Below are positions 16,724 to 24,825 of a stretch of 64,000 bases of DNA, in pieces; the first letter of the stretch is position 1; each line of letters begins with the position of its first letter. Below the pieces are notes generated by a model. That model was given only the letters and a program-made list of their open reading frames with translations, was not told the origin of the DNA and did no database searches. The translations under genes were made by a program, and so were the position numbers. Origin of the DNA: Fibrisoma montanum (GTDB lineage Bacteria > Bacteroidota > Bacteroidia > Cytophagales > Spirosomataceae); the NCBI RefSeq assembly GCF_003583365.1, contig NZ_QXED01000019.1, positions 1 through 64,000 of the forward strand. Direction: 5' to 3'.

Positions 16724-16873
16724 AAGAGCCCCCATTTTGTCATTATACTCTATATCCCTGCAACTCAGGGCCCAAATATTCTTTGCCTTTTCGATATACT
16801 TGCAATACTTAACGAAGGCCTTATTTTTACGTACTATTGGCTTTTACTTTATTCTTAATCTTTACTAATCAAC
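16724..16873 (+). promoter_or_regulatory. Probable promoter and leader region of the SusC/SusD pair
   Basis: This AT-rich gap separates the last permease of operon 1 from susC. TATTCTTTG near 16778 resembles the TAnnTTTG element but has one base too many. A small CCCTG/CAGGG inverted repeat lies near 16755-16769 but lacks a T-run. I see no other structure. Confidence 0.3.
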
Positions 16874-19800
16874 ATGAAAAACTTATTACGAGTCTGTATG
16901 GCTATTGCCTTTTCTCTCTGTTTTCTGGAGGTCATGGCGCAGCCGATCGACGTAAGCGGTATTGTGACGGCCGAAGGGGATAACGCTCCCCTGCCCGGCG
17001 TAAACGTATCCGTAAAAGGTACGTCTACGGGTACGCAAACCAACGCGAGTGGCCAGTACCGGCTGCGGGTCAATTCGACCGATGCCGTACTGGTCTTCAG
17101 CTACATCGGCTTTCAAACTCAGGAGATTACCGTCGGGAACCGGACCAGCATCAATCTTGTGCTGAAGCAGGACAATCAGCAACTCAACGAAGTGGTAGTT
17201 ACGGCCCTGGGCATCAGCCGCCAGAAAAAAGATTTGGGCTACGCTACTCAAAGCGTCGATGCGGCCGAAATCAGCCAAAACAGGCAGACCAACGTCGTTA
17301 GTGCGCTCCAGGGAAAAGTCGCCGGCGTGACCATTACCAACACGGGTGGCGCACCCGGACAAGGTGCCCGTATCCTCATTCGGGGCATCAACTCGCTCGA
17401 TGCCAGCCGCGATAACCAGCCTTTGTTTGTGGTCGACGGGATTCTGCTGGACAATACTACGTCGACTTTTGGCTCAGGTGCCGAACTGCGGGGCGCTACC
17501 AACCGGGCGGCCGATATTAACCCGGATGACATTGAAACGATTAACATTCTGAAAGGCGGGGCAGCAACGGCGCTGTACGGTCTGCGGGGAGCGAACGGGG
17601 TGGTGGTGATCACCACCAAATCAGGAAAAGCCGGTGCGTTCCGGGCGAATCTGAACAGCACGTTCGGCATCGAGAACGTTAACAAATACCCGGAAGTACA
17701 GGATCAGTACACGATTGGCTACGCGGGTGTATATAATCCACAAGACTTCTTTCCTTCCTGGGGACCAACCGTGGAAGAAGCCATCCGGATTGATCCGACG
17801 CACCCGCAGCGGCTGTACAATCACTTCCGGGACGCTTATCAGACGGGGAAACAATACCAGAACAACCTGTCGTTTACCGGTGGCACGGACAAGATCACGT
17901 TTTTGTCGTCCATCGGCCATCTGCGCCACGAAGGCGTAATTCCGTTTACGAACTTCAATAAATTGTCGGTTCGGCTAAACACGAACGTCAAACTGAGCGA
18001 AAAATTCGGGGTCAACACCTCCTTGAACTACATCAACTCGGGTGGCGACCGCTACAACGCCGACCGGTTCAACGAGAGCCTGAGCTACTGGTCTCCGCGC
18101 TACGACGTACGGGATTATATCAAGCCGGACGGCACGCAGAACAGCTACGGTAATGGTAACCCGATCTACGGCGCTTACACCAACAAACTCCGCGACAACG
18201 TAAACCGGCTCGTAGGTGGTCTGAACTTCCTCTACAGTCCCTTTAAGTGGCTTTCGCTGAACTACCGGGTCGGTCTGGATACGTATTCAGAAGATCGTCT
18301 TCGTACAGCCCCGGGGCCGACTGGCCTGGCGGGTGAGCGGGTCTTTGAGGACAATGGTCTGGGCTTTGTGTATCAATACAATACTAACTTTCGGGCCATT
18401 ACGTCGACGTTCACGGCCAGCGCCAGCACCAAACTGGGCCAGTATGTCAACACTACCTTTCGTCTGGGTCATGACCTGTACGACCGGCGCATCCGGAGTT
18501 TCGGTGCGGAAGGGAATGAGCTGACCGTGTACGACTATTTCGACCTGCGCAATGCCAAGACAGTCCGGACGGTTCAGAACGACGAGGATTACCGCCTGAT
18601 GGGTGTATTTGGCGAACTGACCCTGGATTACCGTGATTACCTGTTTCTGACCCTGACCGGCCGGAACGACATCACCTCGTCGCTGCTGGCCCCCAATAAT
18701 TCGTTCTTCTACCCGTCGGCCAGCCTTTCCTACCTTTTCTCGCAGCAGTTCAAAATGCCTGAATTCATCAGTCTGGGAAAGCTGCGGGCCTCATACGCAC
18801 AGATCGGCAAGGACGCGGCCCCCTACTCGACCGTTACGGGGTATGCGGCTTACACCACACTGCCTTCCGGCCTGACCGGTTTCACGCGGGGTTCGCTGCT
18901 GGGCGATCCGAATCTGCGCCCTGAGTTCACTGATACGTTCGAAGCCGGGCTGGAAATGGGCTTTTTCAACAACCGGCTTGGGCTGGATCTGACGTATTAC
19001 AACTCCCTCAGCCGGGACCAGATCATCCGGGTAGACGTATCGTCGGGGACGGGCTACGTGCAGGCCGCAATCAACTCCGGCTCCATGCGGAACCGGGGTA
19101 TTGAACTGATTCTGCGGGCAACGCCGGTTCAGACGGGTAAGTTGAGCTGGGACGTTAACCTGAATTTTTCGGCCAACCGGAACAAAATCCTGAGCCTTCG
19201 CGAAGGCCTGACCGAGATCAATTACGCCAACCAATTCGGCTATCTGAGTTCAAGCGTCACCATGCGGCTCGTACCGGGCTATCCGTACGGCAACCTCTAC
19301 GGTCGCAGCTACCAGCGCTACTACCCCAACGCAGCCGAAGCCAATGCCTCGCCCGAACTGGATCGCGGCCGCCCGATCGTGATTGGTGCGAATGGTTTTC
19401 CGGTGATCAACACGACCCAGAAGATTCTGGGCAACTCGCAGCCCGACTGGATCGGTGGGTTGAACAACACCCTGCGCTACGGCAATTTCACGCTGACAGC
19501 TCTCTTCGACGCCCGCGTGGGTCAGGATCGCTACAACCAGCTGGGCAACTTCTTCTCCGCGTTCGGCATCGCCGAATACACCGAAGACCGCAACACGACC
19601 AAGGTGTTTGAGGGCGTTCTGGCCGACGGAACACCGAACACCAAGGCCGTCTGGCTCGGTCAGGGCAGAGGCCCGGACGGCGTCGATTATACGAACGGTT
19701 TCTACCGGAACATCCACCGGGGGGTATCCGAAAACTTCATCGAAGACGCATCGTGGGTACGGCTGCGCTCGGCAGGAATTACGTATGCGCTCCCTACGTC

Positions 19801-19993
19801 CCTATTCCGAAACTCGTTCGTCAAAAATGTGACGCTGAGCGTAACAGGCAACAATCTCGCCTTGTGGACCAAATACAGCGGCTACGACCCCGAAACCAGT
19901 TCGTTCAACAGCGGCAGCAACGTCGACGGCTTCACCGGGTTCACTTACCCGGCTGTCCGGAGCGTCCTGTTCACCCTGAATGCCGGTTTTTAA
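16874..19993 (+). CDS. SusC/RagA-family TonB-linked outer membrane protein
   Basis: The 1039-residue protein has a signal peptide (1-22), a CarboxypepD_reg-like domain (about 24-110, with GVNVSVKGTSTGTQTNASGQY), the family linker LNEVVVTALG, a TonB plug domain (about 120-230, including ILIRGINSLD and GGAATALYGLRGANGVV) and a C-terminal 22-strand type barrel ending in Phe (LNAGF). It forms the outer membrane pore of a SusCD uptake complex, opened by TonB. The substrate cannot be read from the sequence; no glycoside hydrolase lies beside it. The susD-like gene follows after 23 bp. It interrupts two permease operons, so the three sets may belong to one envelope regulon, which is only a positional inference. 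Confidence 0.95.
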   Translation: MKNLLRVCMAIAFSLCFLEVMAQPIDVSGIVTAEGDNAPLPGVNVSVKGTSTGTQTNASGQYRLRVNSTDAVLVFSYIGFQTQEITVGNRTSINLVLKQDNQQLNEVVVTALGISRQKKDLGYATQSVDAAEISQNRQTNVVSALQGKVAGVTITNTGGAPGQGARILIRGINSLDASRDNQPLFVVDGILLDNTTSTFGSGAELRGATNRAADINPDDIETINILKGGAATALYGLRGANGVVVITTKSGKAGAFRANLNSTFGIENVNKYPEVQDQYTIGYAGVYNPQDFFPSWGPTVEEAIRIDPTHPQRLYNHFRDAYQTGKQYQNNLSFTGGTDKITFLSSIGHLRHEGVIPFTNFNKLSVRLNTNVKLSEKFGVNTSLNYINSGGDRYNADRFNESLSYWSPRYDVRDYIKPDGTQNSYGNGNPIYGAYTNKLRDNVNRLVGGLNFLYSPFKWLSLNYRVGLDTYSEDRLRTAPGPTGLAGERVFEDNGLGFVYQYNTNFRAITSTFTASASTKLGQYVNTTFRLGHDLYDRRIRSFGAEGNELTVYDYFDLRNAKTVRTVQNDEDYRLMGVFGELTLDYRDYLFLTLTGRNDITSSLLAPNNSFFYPSASLSYLFSQQFKMPEFISLGKLRASYAQIGKDAAPYSTVTGYAAYTTLPSGLTGFTRGSLLGDPNLRPEFTDTFEAGLEMGFFNNRLGLDLTYYNSLSRDQIIRVDVSSGTGYVQAAINSGSMRNRGIELILRATPVQTGKLSWDVNLNFSANRNKILSLREGLTEINYANQFGYLSSSVTMRLVPGYPYGNLYGRSYQRYYPNAAEANASPELDRGRPIVIGANGFPVINTTQKILGNSQPDWIGGLNNTLRYGNFTLTALFDARVGQDRYNQLGNFFSAFGIAEYTEDRNTTKVFEGVLADGTPNTKAVWLGQGRGPDGVDYTNGFYRNIHRGVSENFIEDASWVRLRSAGITYALPTSLFRNSFVKNVTLSVTGNNLALWTKYSGYDPETSSFNSGSNVDGFTGFTYPAVRSVLFTLNAGF

Positions 19994-20016
19994 TCACTTC
20001 TTTCACAACGCAACTC

Positions 20017-21438
20017 ATGAAATTTCATACTCGATATACAACGTTCGCGCTGGCGGTTCTGCTGCTTGGCGGAACAAGCGGCTGTCAGAATTATTTTAAA
20101 CTGGACACCAACCCAAGTCTGATTTCTAACCCACCCCTGAGCGCGTTGCTGTCGACCACAACGCAGAAAACCGCGTTCAGTTCGCAGCGGGTGGCAAACT
20201 TCACGTCTTATTTTGTCCAGCATCTGGCAAATCCGACTGCCGGCGGGTCAACTGACACGTACCAGGTTACGGATTACACCGCCACCTGGGATTACATTTA
20301 TTTTGCCCTCGCCGATCTGCGCGACATGAAGTTACAGGCCCGGGAACAGGGCGCTTCGGAATACGTGGGTGTGGCGGATGTCATGCTGGCGTATCACCTT
20401 AATCTGATCGCTGATACGTTCGGGGCAGCCCCCTTTTCGAATGCCTTCGATGGCACAACGCTCACACCGACGTACGATTCGGAAGAGATGCTGTACACGA
20501 CCGCGCTGAACCTGCTCAACGAGAGCCTTACGGAACTGGCAAAAACTGATTCGCGGATCAAGCTGGTGGCGGCTAATGATCTGATCCACAAAGGCAACAC
20601 GGCCGCCTGGATTAAAACGGCCCACGCGCTCAGAGCCAGGATGCTGAATAAGATTTCAAAGAAGAGCAGCTACGATCCGGCGGCTGTTCTCGACGCGGTT
20701 TCCAAATCGTATACATCGAATGCAGATGACGCCCAGATGGCTTCTTTCCAGCTGCGGAATCCGTGGGCGCAGGTAGCCCGCAACAATGCAAACCTGTTGC
20801 TGGACGGCTGGTTGTCGACGCAGTTGGTTAACCACCTGAACGGCACGACCTACGGCATTGTTGACCCCCGCATCGAGAAGATTACGGACAGAACGGTTAA
20901 TAACACCTACGTCGGCACCCGAAACGGTCAGGGCAACGTGGGCGGCAACAACACGACTAAAGATGAAGTCTATATTTCGCTGAATTCGCCCCTGAGCGGT
21001 GATGCCTCCCCGCTGCTGATTGTGACTTACTCGGAGATGAAGTTTGTGGAGGCAGAAGCTGCTCTCCGGGCGGGCGACCGGGCACGGGCCTATGCTGCTT
21101 ATCTGGCGGGCATTCGGGCCAATATGGATAAACTTGGCGTAGCGGCAGCCGCCCGTGATGCGTACCTGGCCAATCCGGCGGTTGGGGTTGGCGCGAATGG
21201 ACTCACACTCGATTTGATTTTCAAGGAGAAATACGTCACCACGTACCTGAATCCAGAAGCGTGGAATGACGCCCGCCGGTACGATTACCGCTATAAAGGG
21301 TTTACGCTGCCTCTCAACGCAGCCCTGCCTACGTTCATTCGTCGGGTGGCCTACCCGAATGGCGAAACGTCGAAAAATGGCGTAAACGTCCCGGACGATG
21401 TCCCACTGTCGACACCCCTCTGGTGGGATAAACCGTAG
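20017..21438 (+). CDS. SusD/RagB-like outer membrane lipoprotein (SusD-like 2 type)
   Basis: The start at 20017 gives a lipoprotein signal peptide with likely lipidated Cys at residue 23 (GGTSGC). An in-frame open stretch runs back into susC but carries no signal and is rejected. The 473-residue product matches the SusD-like 2 group: an early NPSLISNPPLSALL segment, a TPR-like helical core, and a C-terminal stretch with PEAWNDARRYDY and RRVAYPNGE. It acts as the lid that captures the nutrient for the SusC pore. The family in general binds glycans or peptides; the ligand here is unknown. It is the last gene before the second dyad/-24/-12 module. Confidence 0.93.
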   Translation: MKFHTRYTTFALAVLLLGGTSGCQNYFKLDTNPSLISNPPLSALLSTTTQKTAFSSQRVANFTSYFVQHLANPTAGGSTDTYQVTDYTATWDYIYFALADLRDMKLQAREQGASEYVGVADVMLAYHLNLIADTFGAAPFSNAFDGTTLTPTYDSEEMLYTTALNLLNESLTELAKTDSRIKLVAANDLIHKGNTAAWIKTAHALRARMLNKISKKSSYDPAAVLDAVSKSYTSNADDAQMASFQLRNPWAQVARNNANLLLDGWLSTQLVNHLNGTTYGIVDPRIEKITDRTVNNTYVGTRNGQGNVGGNNTTKDEVYISLNSPLSGDASPLLIVTYSEMKFVEAEAALRAGDRARAYAAYLAGIRANMDKLGVAAAARDAYLANPAVGVGANGLTLDLIFKEKYVTTYLNPEAWNDARRYDYRYKGFTLPLNAALPTFIRRVAYPNGETSKNGVNVPDDVPLSTPLWWDKP

Positions 21439-21472
21439 GCTAGCTGCTTAGCTGGAGTATACCCTCTGAAGC

Positions 21473-21511
21473 TGTCCGCAACTGAACGTATATGATGTCC
21501 AGTTGCGGACA
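21473..21511. promoter_or_regulatory. Dyad upstream activating site for permease operon 2
   Basis: TGTCCGCAACTG at 21473-21484 is repeated as its perfect inverse CAGTTGCGGACA at 21500-21511. An inner half site TGTCC (21496-21500) also pairs with GGACA, six bases away. The first 18 bases are identical to the copy at 1978. The distance to the downstream -24 GG is 55 bp, exactly as in copy 1. This strongly suggests a shared activator of both permease operons. Confidence 0.75.
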
Positions 21512-21564
21512 TTTTTTAGTTTACATATCAGCTATTATCTTGATTTTGAGCGACTTGTCCATTA

Positions 21565-21580
21565 TGGTATGCGATTTGAG
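21565..21580 (+). promoter_or_regulatory. Putative sigma-54 (-24/-12) promoter
   Basis: TGGTATG, four bases, then TTTGAG reproduces the geometry of the site at 2069-2084 (TGG, ten bases, G). The -12 dinucleotide is GA where GC is expected. The ATG follows 39 bp later. Confidence comes from the paired recurrence with the dyad at fixed spacing. Confidence 0.6.
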
Positions 21581-21618
21581 CGATACGGTTATCCGCTCAG
21601 CCATCCCCCAGGTATCCC

Positions 21619-23988
21619 ATGCTTCAGAACTACCTCAAAATCGCCATCCGTAACCTGTGGAAACACAAGCTGTTTTCGTTTATCAACGTCTTCGGTCTGG
21701 CGTCGGGGCTGACGGTGTGTCTGCTGGCCATTGCGCACATCAAAGGCACGTTTGACTACGATAACTTTCACCCAAACCGCGCCCGCATCTACCGCATCCT
21801 GACCGATGTGGTGTATAAGGACAACAACCGGGTGGCGTTTGCTACGTCGCCCATGCCGTTGGGAATCGCCCTCAAACGGGACTACGATTTCGTGGAGGCC
21901 ACCTCCCGGATTGTGCGTACCTATGGCGAATTCAGCGGCAACCATAAGCGGTTCAGCGACATCCTTTCGTTTGCGGTTGATCCCGACTTCTTCACCATCT
22001 TTAATTACCAGCTGGCCGAAGGACGCCCGGCTACCGAACCCGGCACCGCCGTAGTGACCCGCAAGACCGCCGAGCGCTTCTTCGGCACGGCCAATCCCGT
22101 CGGACAGGTTGTCGAGCAGGAAGGCATAGGACCGCTGACCATCACCGGCGTCCTGGCCGATACCCCCGCTAATTCACATCTGAAGTTCGATTTGCTGTTC
22201 TCGCTGGCTACGTCGGGCAAGACGATGTTGCCGGGTGTCTTTCAGGACTGGAAACAGTACCAGAATGGGTACACGTATGTTCTGCTCAAGCCGGGAATAG
22301 CTGCCGACCAACTCAGGAACGTATTGCCCGCCCTTACGAAACGAGCAACGGATAAACTGTCTTTCAGGCAGGAGAAAAGCTACAGCCTTCGTGTGCAGGC
22401 CCTGACGCAGTTGTCGCCTTCGCGCGAAGAGCTTATGCACTCGACGTACGAGAAGCAAGTCGGCGGGCTGCTGGTCGAGATGGGCGTGGGCCTGATTACC
22501 CTGCTGATGGCCGCTTTCAACTACATCAACCTGACGCTGGCTCGCTCACTGAGCCGCGCCCGCGAGGTGGGCATCCGGAAAGTAGCCGGCGCCGTTCGCT
22601 GGCAGGTTGTGGGCCAATTCATGGCGGAATCGGTCGTGCTATCCCTGCTGGCGCTGGGCTTGTCGGTGCTGATGCTGGAGCTGGTGAAACCAATGGCCTT
22701 TGTGCAGCAATGGCTTATCGGGGGCGTTACATGGGACTGGCCTTTATGGACGGCTTTTGTGCTGTTCAGCATCGTGGCGGGACTGCTGGCCGGGGTTGTC
22801 CCAGCCCGGGTTTTATCCGGTTTTGAACCAGCCCAGGTGTTACGCAGTCAGACCGGGCTGCGGATCATTCGCGGGCTGTCGCTTCGCAAATCGCTTATTG
22901 TGATCCAGTTCACCATTTCGATGATCTGCATGATTAGCCTGCTTACAATGACGCGTCAGCAGCAATACATGGCAACGGGCGATTACGGCTTCCGACGCGA
23001 GCGGGTCCTTACGCTTCCGCTCAACGACGTACCACCGCAACGGTTAGCCAATGAACTGAACCGGCTGGCCGGGGTTGAACGGGTCGCGGCCACGTCAGAG
23101 CTGTTCGGCTCATTCGGTGATACACAAATGATAAAGCGCCAAAGATCCGGACAGGACTCGTCCATGGCGTTTAGCTGGTCAATCAATGACCAGTTTGTGC
23201 CTACAATGGGCCTGACCCTATTAGCCGGCCAGAACGTACCAGTCGCCACCGCCGATACGTCCGGCCGCCTGGTGCTTATCAATGAAGAAGCCGTGAAAGC
23301 GTTTCGGCTCGGCAGTCCGCAGCAAGCCGTTGGGCAGTCGCTCTGGCTGAATGACAGCACCGAAGTGTCGATAGCGGGTGTTCTGAAAGACTTTCGGTTT
23401 ACCACGTTTGCGTGGTCCATCAAACCGTTGGTGCTTCGTAGCCAACCGAGCCAGTTCCGCTATCTGACCGTTAGCGTAGCGGCCGGTTCAGAAGACGCCG
23501 TACTGGCCGATGTGAAACGTATCTGGAAGCAACTTGCTCCTTATGAGCCGTTTATGGGGTGGTGGTACGACGATTTTTTACGCCAGCGACATTCCCACGC
23601 AGAAGATATTGAATTCATGGGCCTGCTCATTGCACTCGCCTTCTCCATCGCCTGTTTAGGGCTGCTGGGCATGGTCACCTACAACACCCAGACCCGCGTC
23701 AAGGAGGTGGGTGTGCGTAAGGTGATGGGGGCTGAGGTTCGCCAGATCGTCTGGCTGTTGTCCCGCGATTTTGTGAAGCTCTTACTCATTGCGGCCACTA
23801 TTGCTATGCCGTTGGGGTATCTGGCTGGTTATGCGTTCCTTATCAATTTTGCCTACCACGTTGCCATCGGTGCAGAAACTTTAGGATTGTGCGTAGGGGT
23901 ACTGCTCGTGTTAGGTGTCTTAACCATCGGAATCCGGACGTACCGCGCTGCCCTGGCCAACCCAGCCGACAGCCTGCGGGCGGAGTAG
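21619..23988 (+). CDS. FtsX/MacB-like permease (first of operon 2)
   Basis: This 789-residue permease belongs with the one at 24826 to a separate subgroup: both share NLWKHKLFS, NVFGLASGL and DYDNFHPNR near the N terminus, the coupling motifs REVGIRKVAGA and KEVGVRKVMGA, and a C terminus of NPADSLRAE form rather than NPVKSLRTE. The overall plan of two periplasmic domains and eight membrane helices is kept. It is the first gene after the second dyad/-24/-12 module. A GIN-domain protein gene follows after 36 bp. As for operon 1, no ATPase is encoded nearby. Confidence 0.92.
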   Translation: MLQNYLKIAIRNLWKHKLFSFINVFGLASGLTVCLLAIAHIKGTFDYDNFHPNRARIYRILTDVVYKDNNRVAFATSPMPLGIALKRDYDFVEATSRIVRTYGEFSGNHKRFSDILSFAVDPDFFTIFNYQLAEGRPATEPGTAVVTRKTAERFFGTANPVGQVVEQEGIGPLTITGVLADTPANSHLKFDLLFSLATSGKTMLPGVFQDWKQYQNGYTYVLLKPGIAADQLRNVLPALTKRATDKLSFRQEKSYSLRVQALTQLSPSREELMHSTYEKQVGGLLVEMGVGLITLLMAAFNYINLTLARSLSRAREVGIRKVAGAVRWQVVGQFMAESVVLSLLALGLSVLMLELVKPMAFVQQWLIGGVTWDWPLWTAFVLFSIVAGLLAGVVPARVLSGFEPAQVLRSQTGLRIIRGLSLRKSLIVIQFTISMICMISLLTMTRQQQYMATGDYGFRRERVLTLPLNDVPPQRLANELNRLAGVERVAATSELFGSFGDTQMIKRQRSGQDSSMAFSWSINDQFVPTMGLTLLAGQNVPVATADTSGRLVLINEEAVKAFRLGSPQQAVGQSLWLNDSTEVSIAGVLKDFRFTTFAWSIKPLVLRSQPSQFRYLTVSVAAGSEDAVLADVKRIWKQLAPYEPFMGWWYDDFLRQRHSHAEDIEFMGLLIALAFSIACLGLLGMVTYNTQTRVKEVGVRKVMGAEVRQIVWLLSRDFVKLLLIAATIAMPLGYLAGYAFLINFAYHVAIGAETLGLCVGVLLVLGVLTIGIRTYRAALANPADSLRAE

Positions 23989-24024
23989 ATTCCGGTCACG
24001 ATCAACCAAATCAGAATACTATCT

Positions 24025-24780
24025 ATGAACGCTTTACTGAAAACAATTGCCCTCGTTTGCGTCATCGCAACAACAGCCCTGGCGCAAACGCCAGCCGTCA
24101 AGTCACTGCCCTCGTTCGACAAAGTCATTGTCAGCCCTATGGTTCGTCTGGTTCTGGTGGCCGGTGACGCAGAAAGCGCCCGGCTGGAGTACGAAAACAT
24201 TGCACCCGACAAGGTAAACTGCTACGTTGACGGCAACACCCTGCGTATCTTCCTCGACGATGCCAAGATTACCGTCAAACAGCGCAGGTACGACGACGGC
24301 CATAGCTCGTATAAAGAACCGATCTACGACAAGAGCGTGAAAGTAACCGCTTACGTTACGTACCGGCAACTGAACGAACTGGAAATTCGGGGGGAGGAAG
24401 AGGCTACCTGCCAGAGCGAAATCAAGGCCGATGTGTTCCGGCTGCGCGTTTACGGCCAGGCCAACGTTACGTTATCGTCGCTGAAAACCGACCGGCTGAT
24501 CGCTTCGGTATACGGCGAAAACCGGATTACCATCCAGTCCGGGCAGGCTACTGAACAGACGTATCGCGTGTACGGCGAAAGCGAGATAGACGCCGAAAAC
24601 CTGATCGGGCAGAACGTTTCGACCAGCCTCTACGGCGATAGTAAACTGAGGCTGTACGCATCGAACCGGATCGGCGTCACGGCTTTCGGCGAATCGGACG
24701 TAAAATACACTGGTGACGCGCATGTCGATAAAGGCCTGGTCATCGGCGACGTAACCATTCGGAAAGTACGGCCGGAGTAG
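24025..24780 (+). CDS. Secreted GIN-domain (DUF2807) adhesin-head-like protein
   Basis: The 251-residue protein has a signal peptide (1-20, TTALA|Q) and one long repetitive beta domain typical of the DUF2807/GIN family (putative autotransporter adhesin head): an opening LPSFDKVIVSPMVRLVLVAGD, then short strands alternating with turns such as VYGENRITI, VYGESEIDA, LYGDSKLRL and TAFGESDVKY. The recurring YGE/YGD turn spaced about 20 residues indicates a beta-helix ladder. Members are exported and their function is mostly unknown. It lies between the two permeases of operon 2 with gaps of 36 and 45 bp, so it is probably co-expressed with them. Confidence 0.85.
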   Translation: MNALLKTIALVCVIATTALAQTPAVKSLPSFDKVIVSPMVRLVLVAGDAESARLEYENIAPDKVNCYVDGNTLRIFLDDAKITVKQRRYDDGHSSYKEPIYDKSVKVTAYVTYRQLNELEIRGEEEATCQSEIKADVFRLRVYGQANVTLSSLKTDRLIASVYGENRITIQSGQATEQTYRVYGESEIDAENLIGQNVSTSLYGDSKLRLYASNRIGVTAFGESDVKYTGDAHVDKGLVIGDVTIRKVRPE

Positions 24781-24825
24781 TGTTTCGACCGTATATTGCT
24801 CAATTCAACCTGAACCACCCACTCC

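Noticed and set aside
19753-20016. Upstream in-frame extension of the SusD-like gene into susC
   Set aside because: It overlaps susC coding sequence and would bury the lipoprotein signal peptide that begins at 20017.
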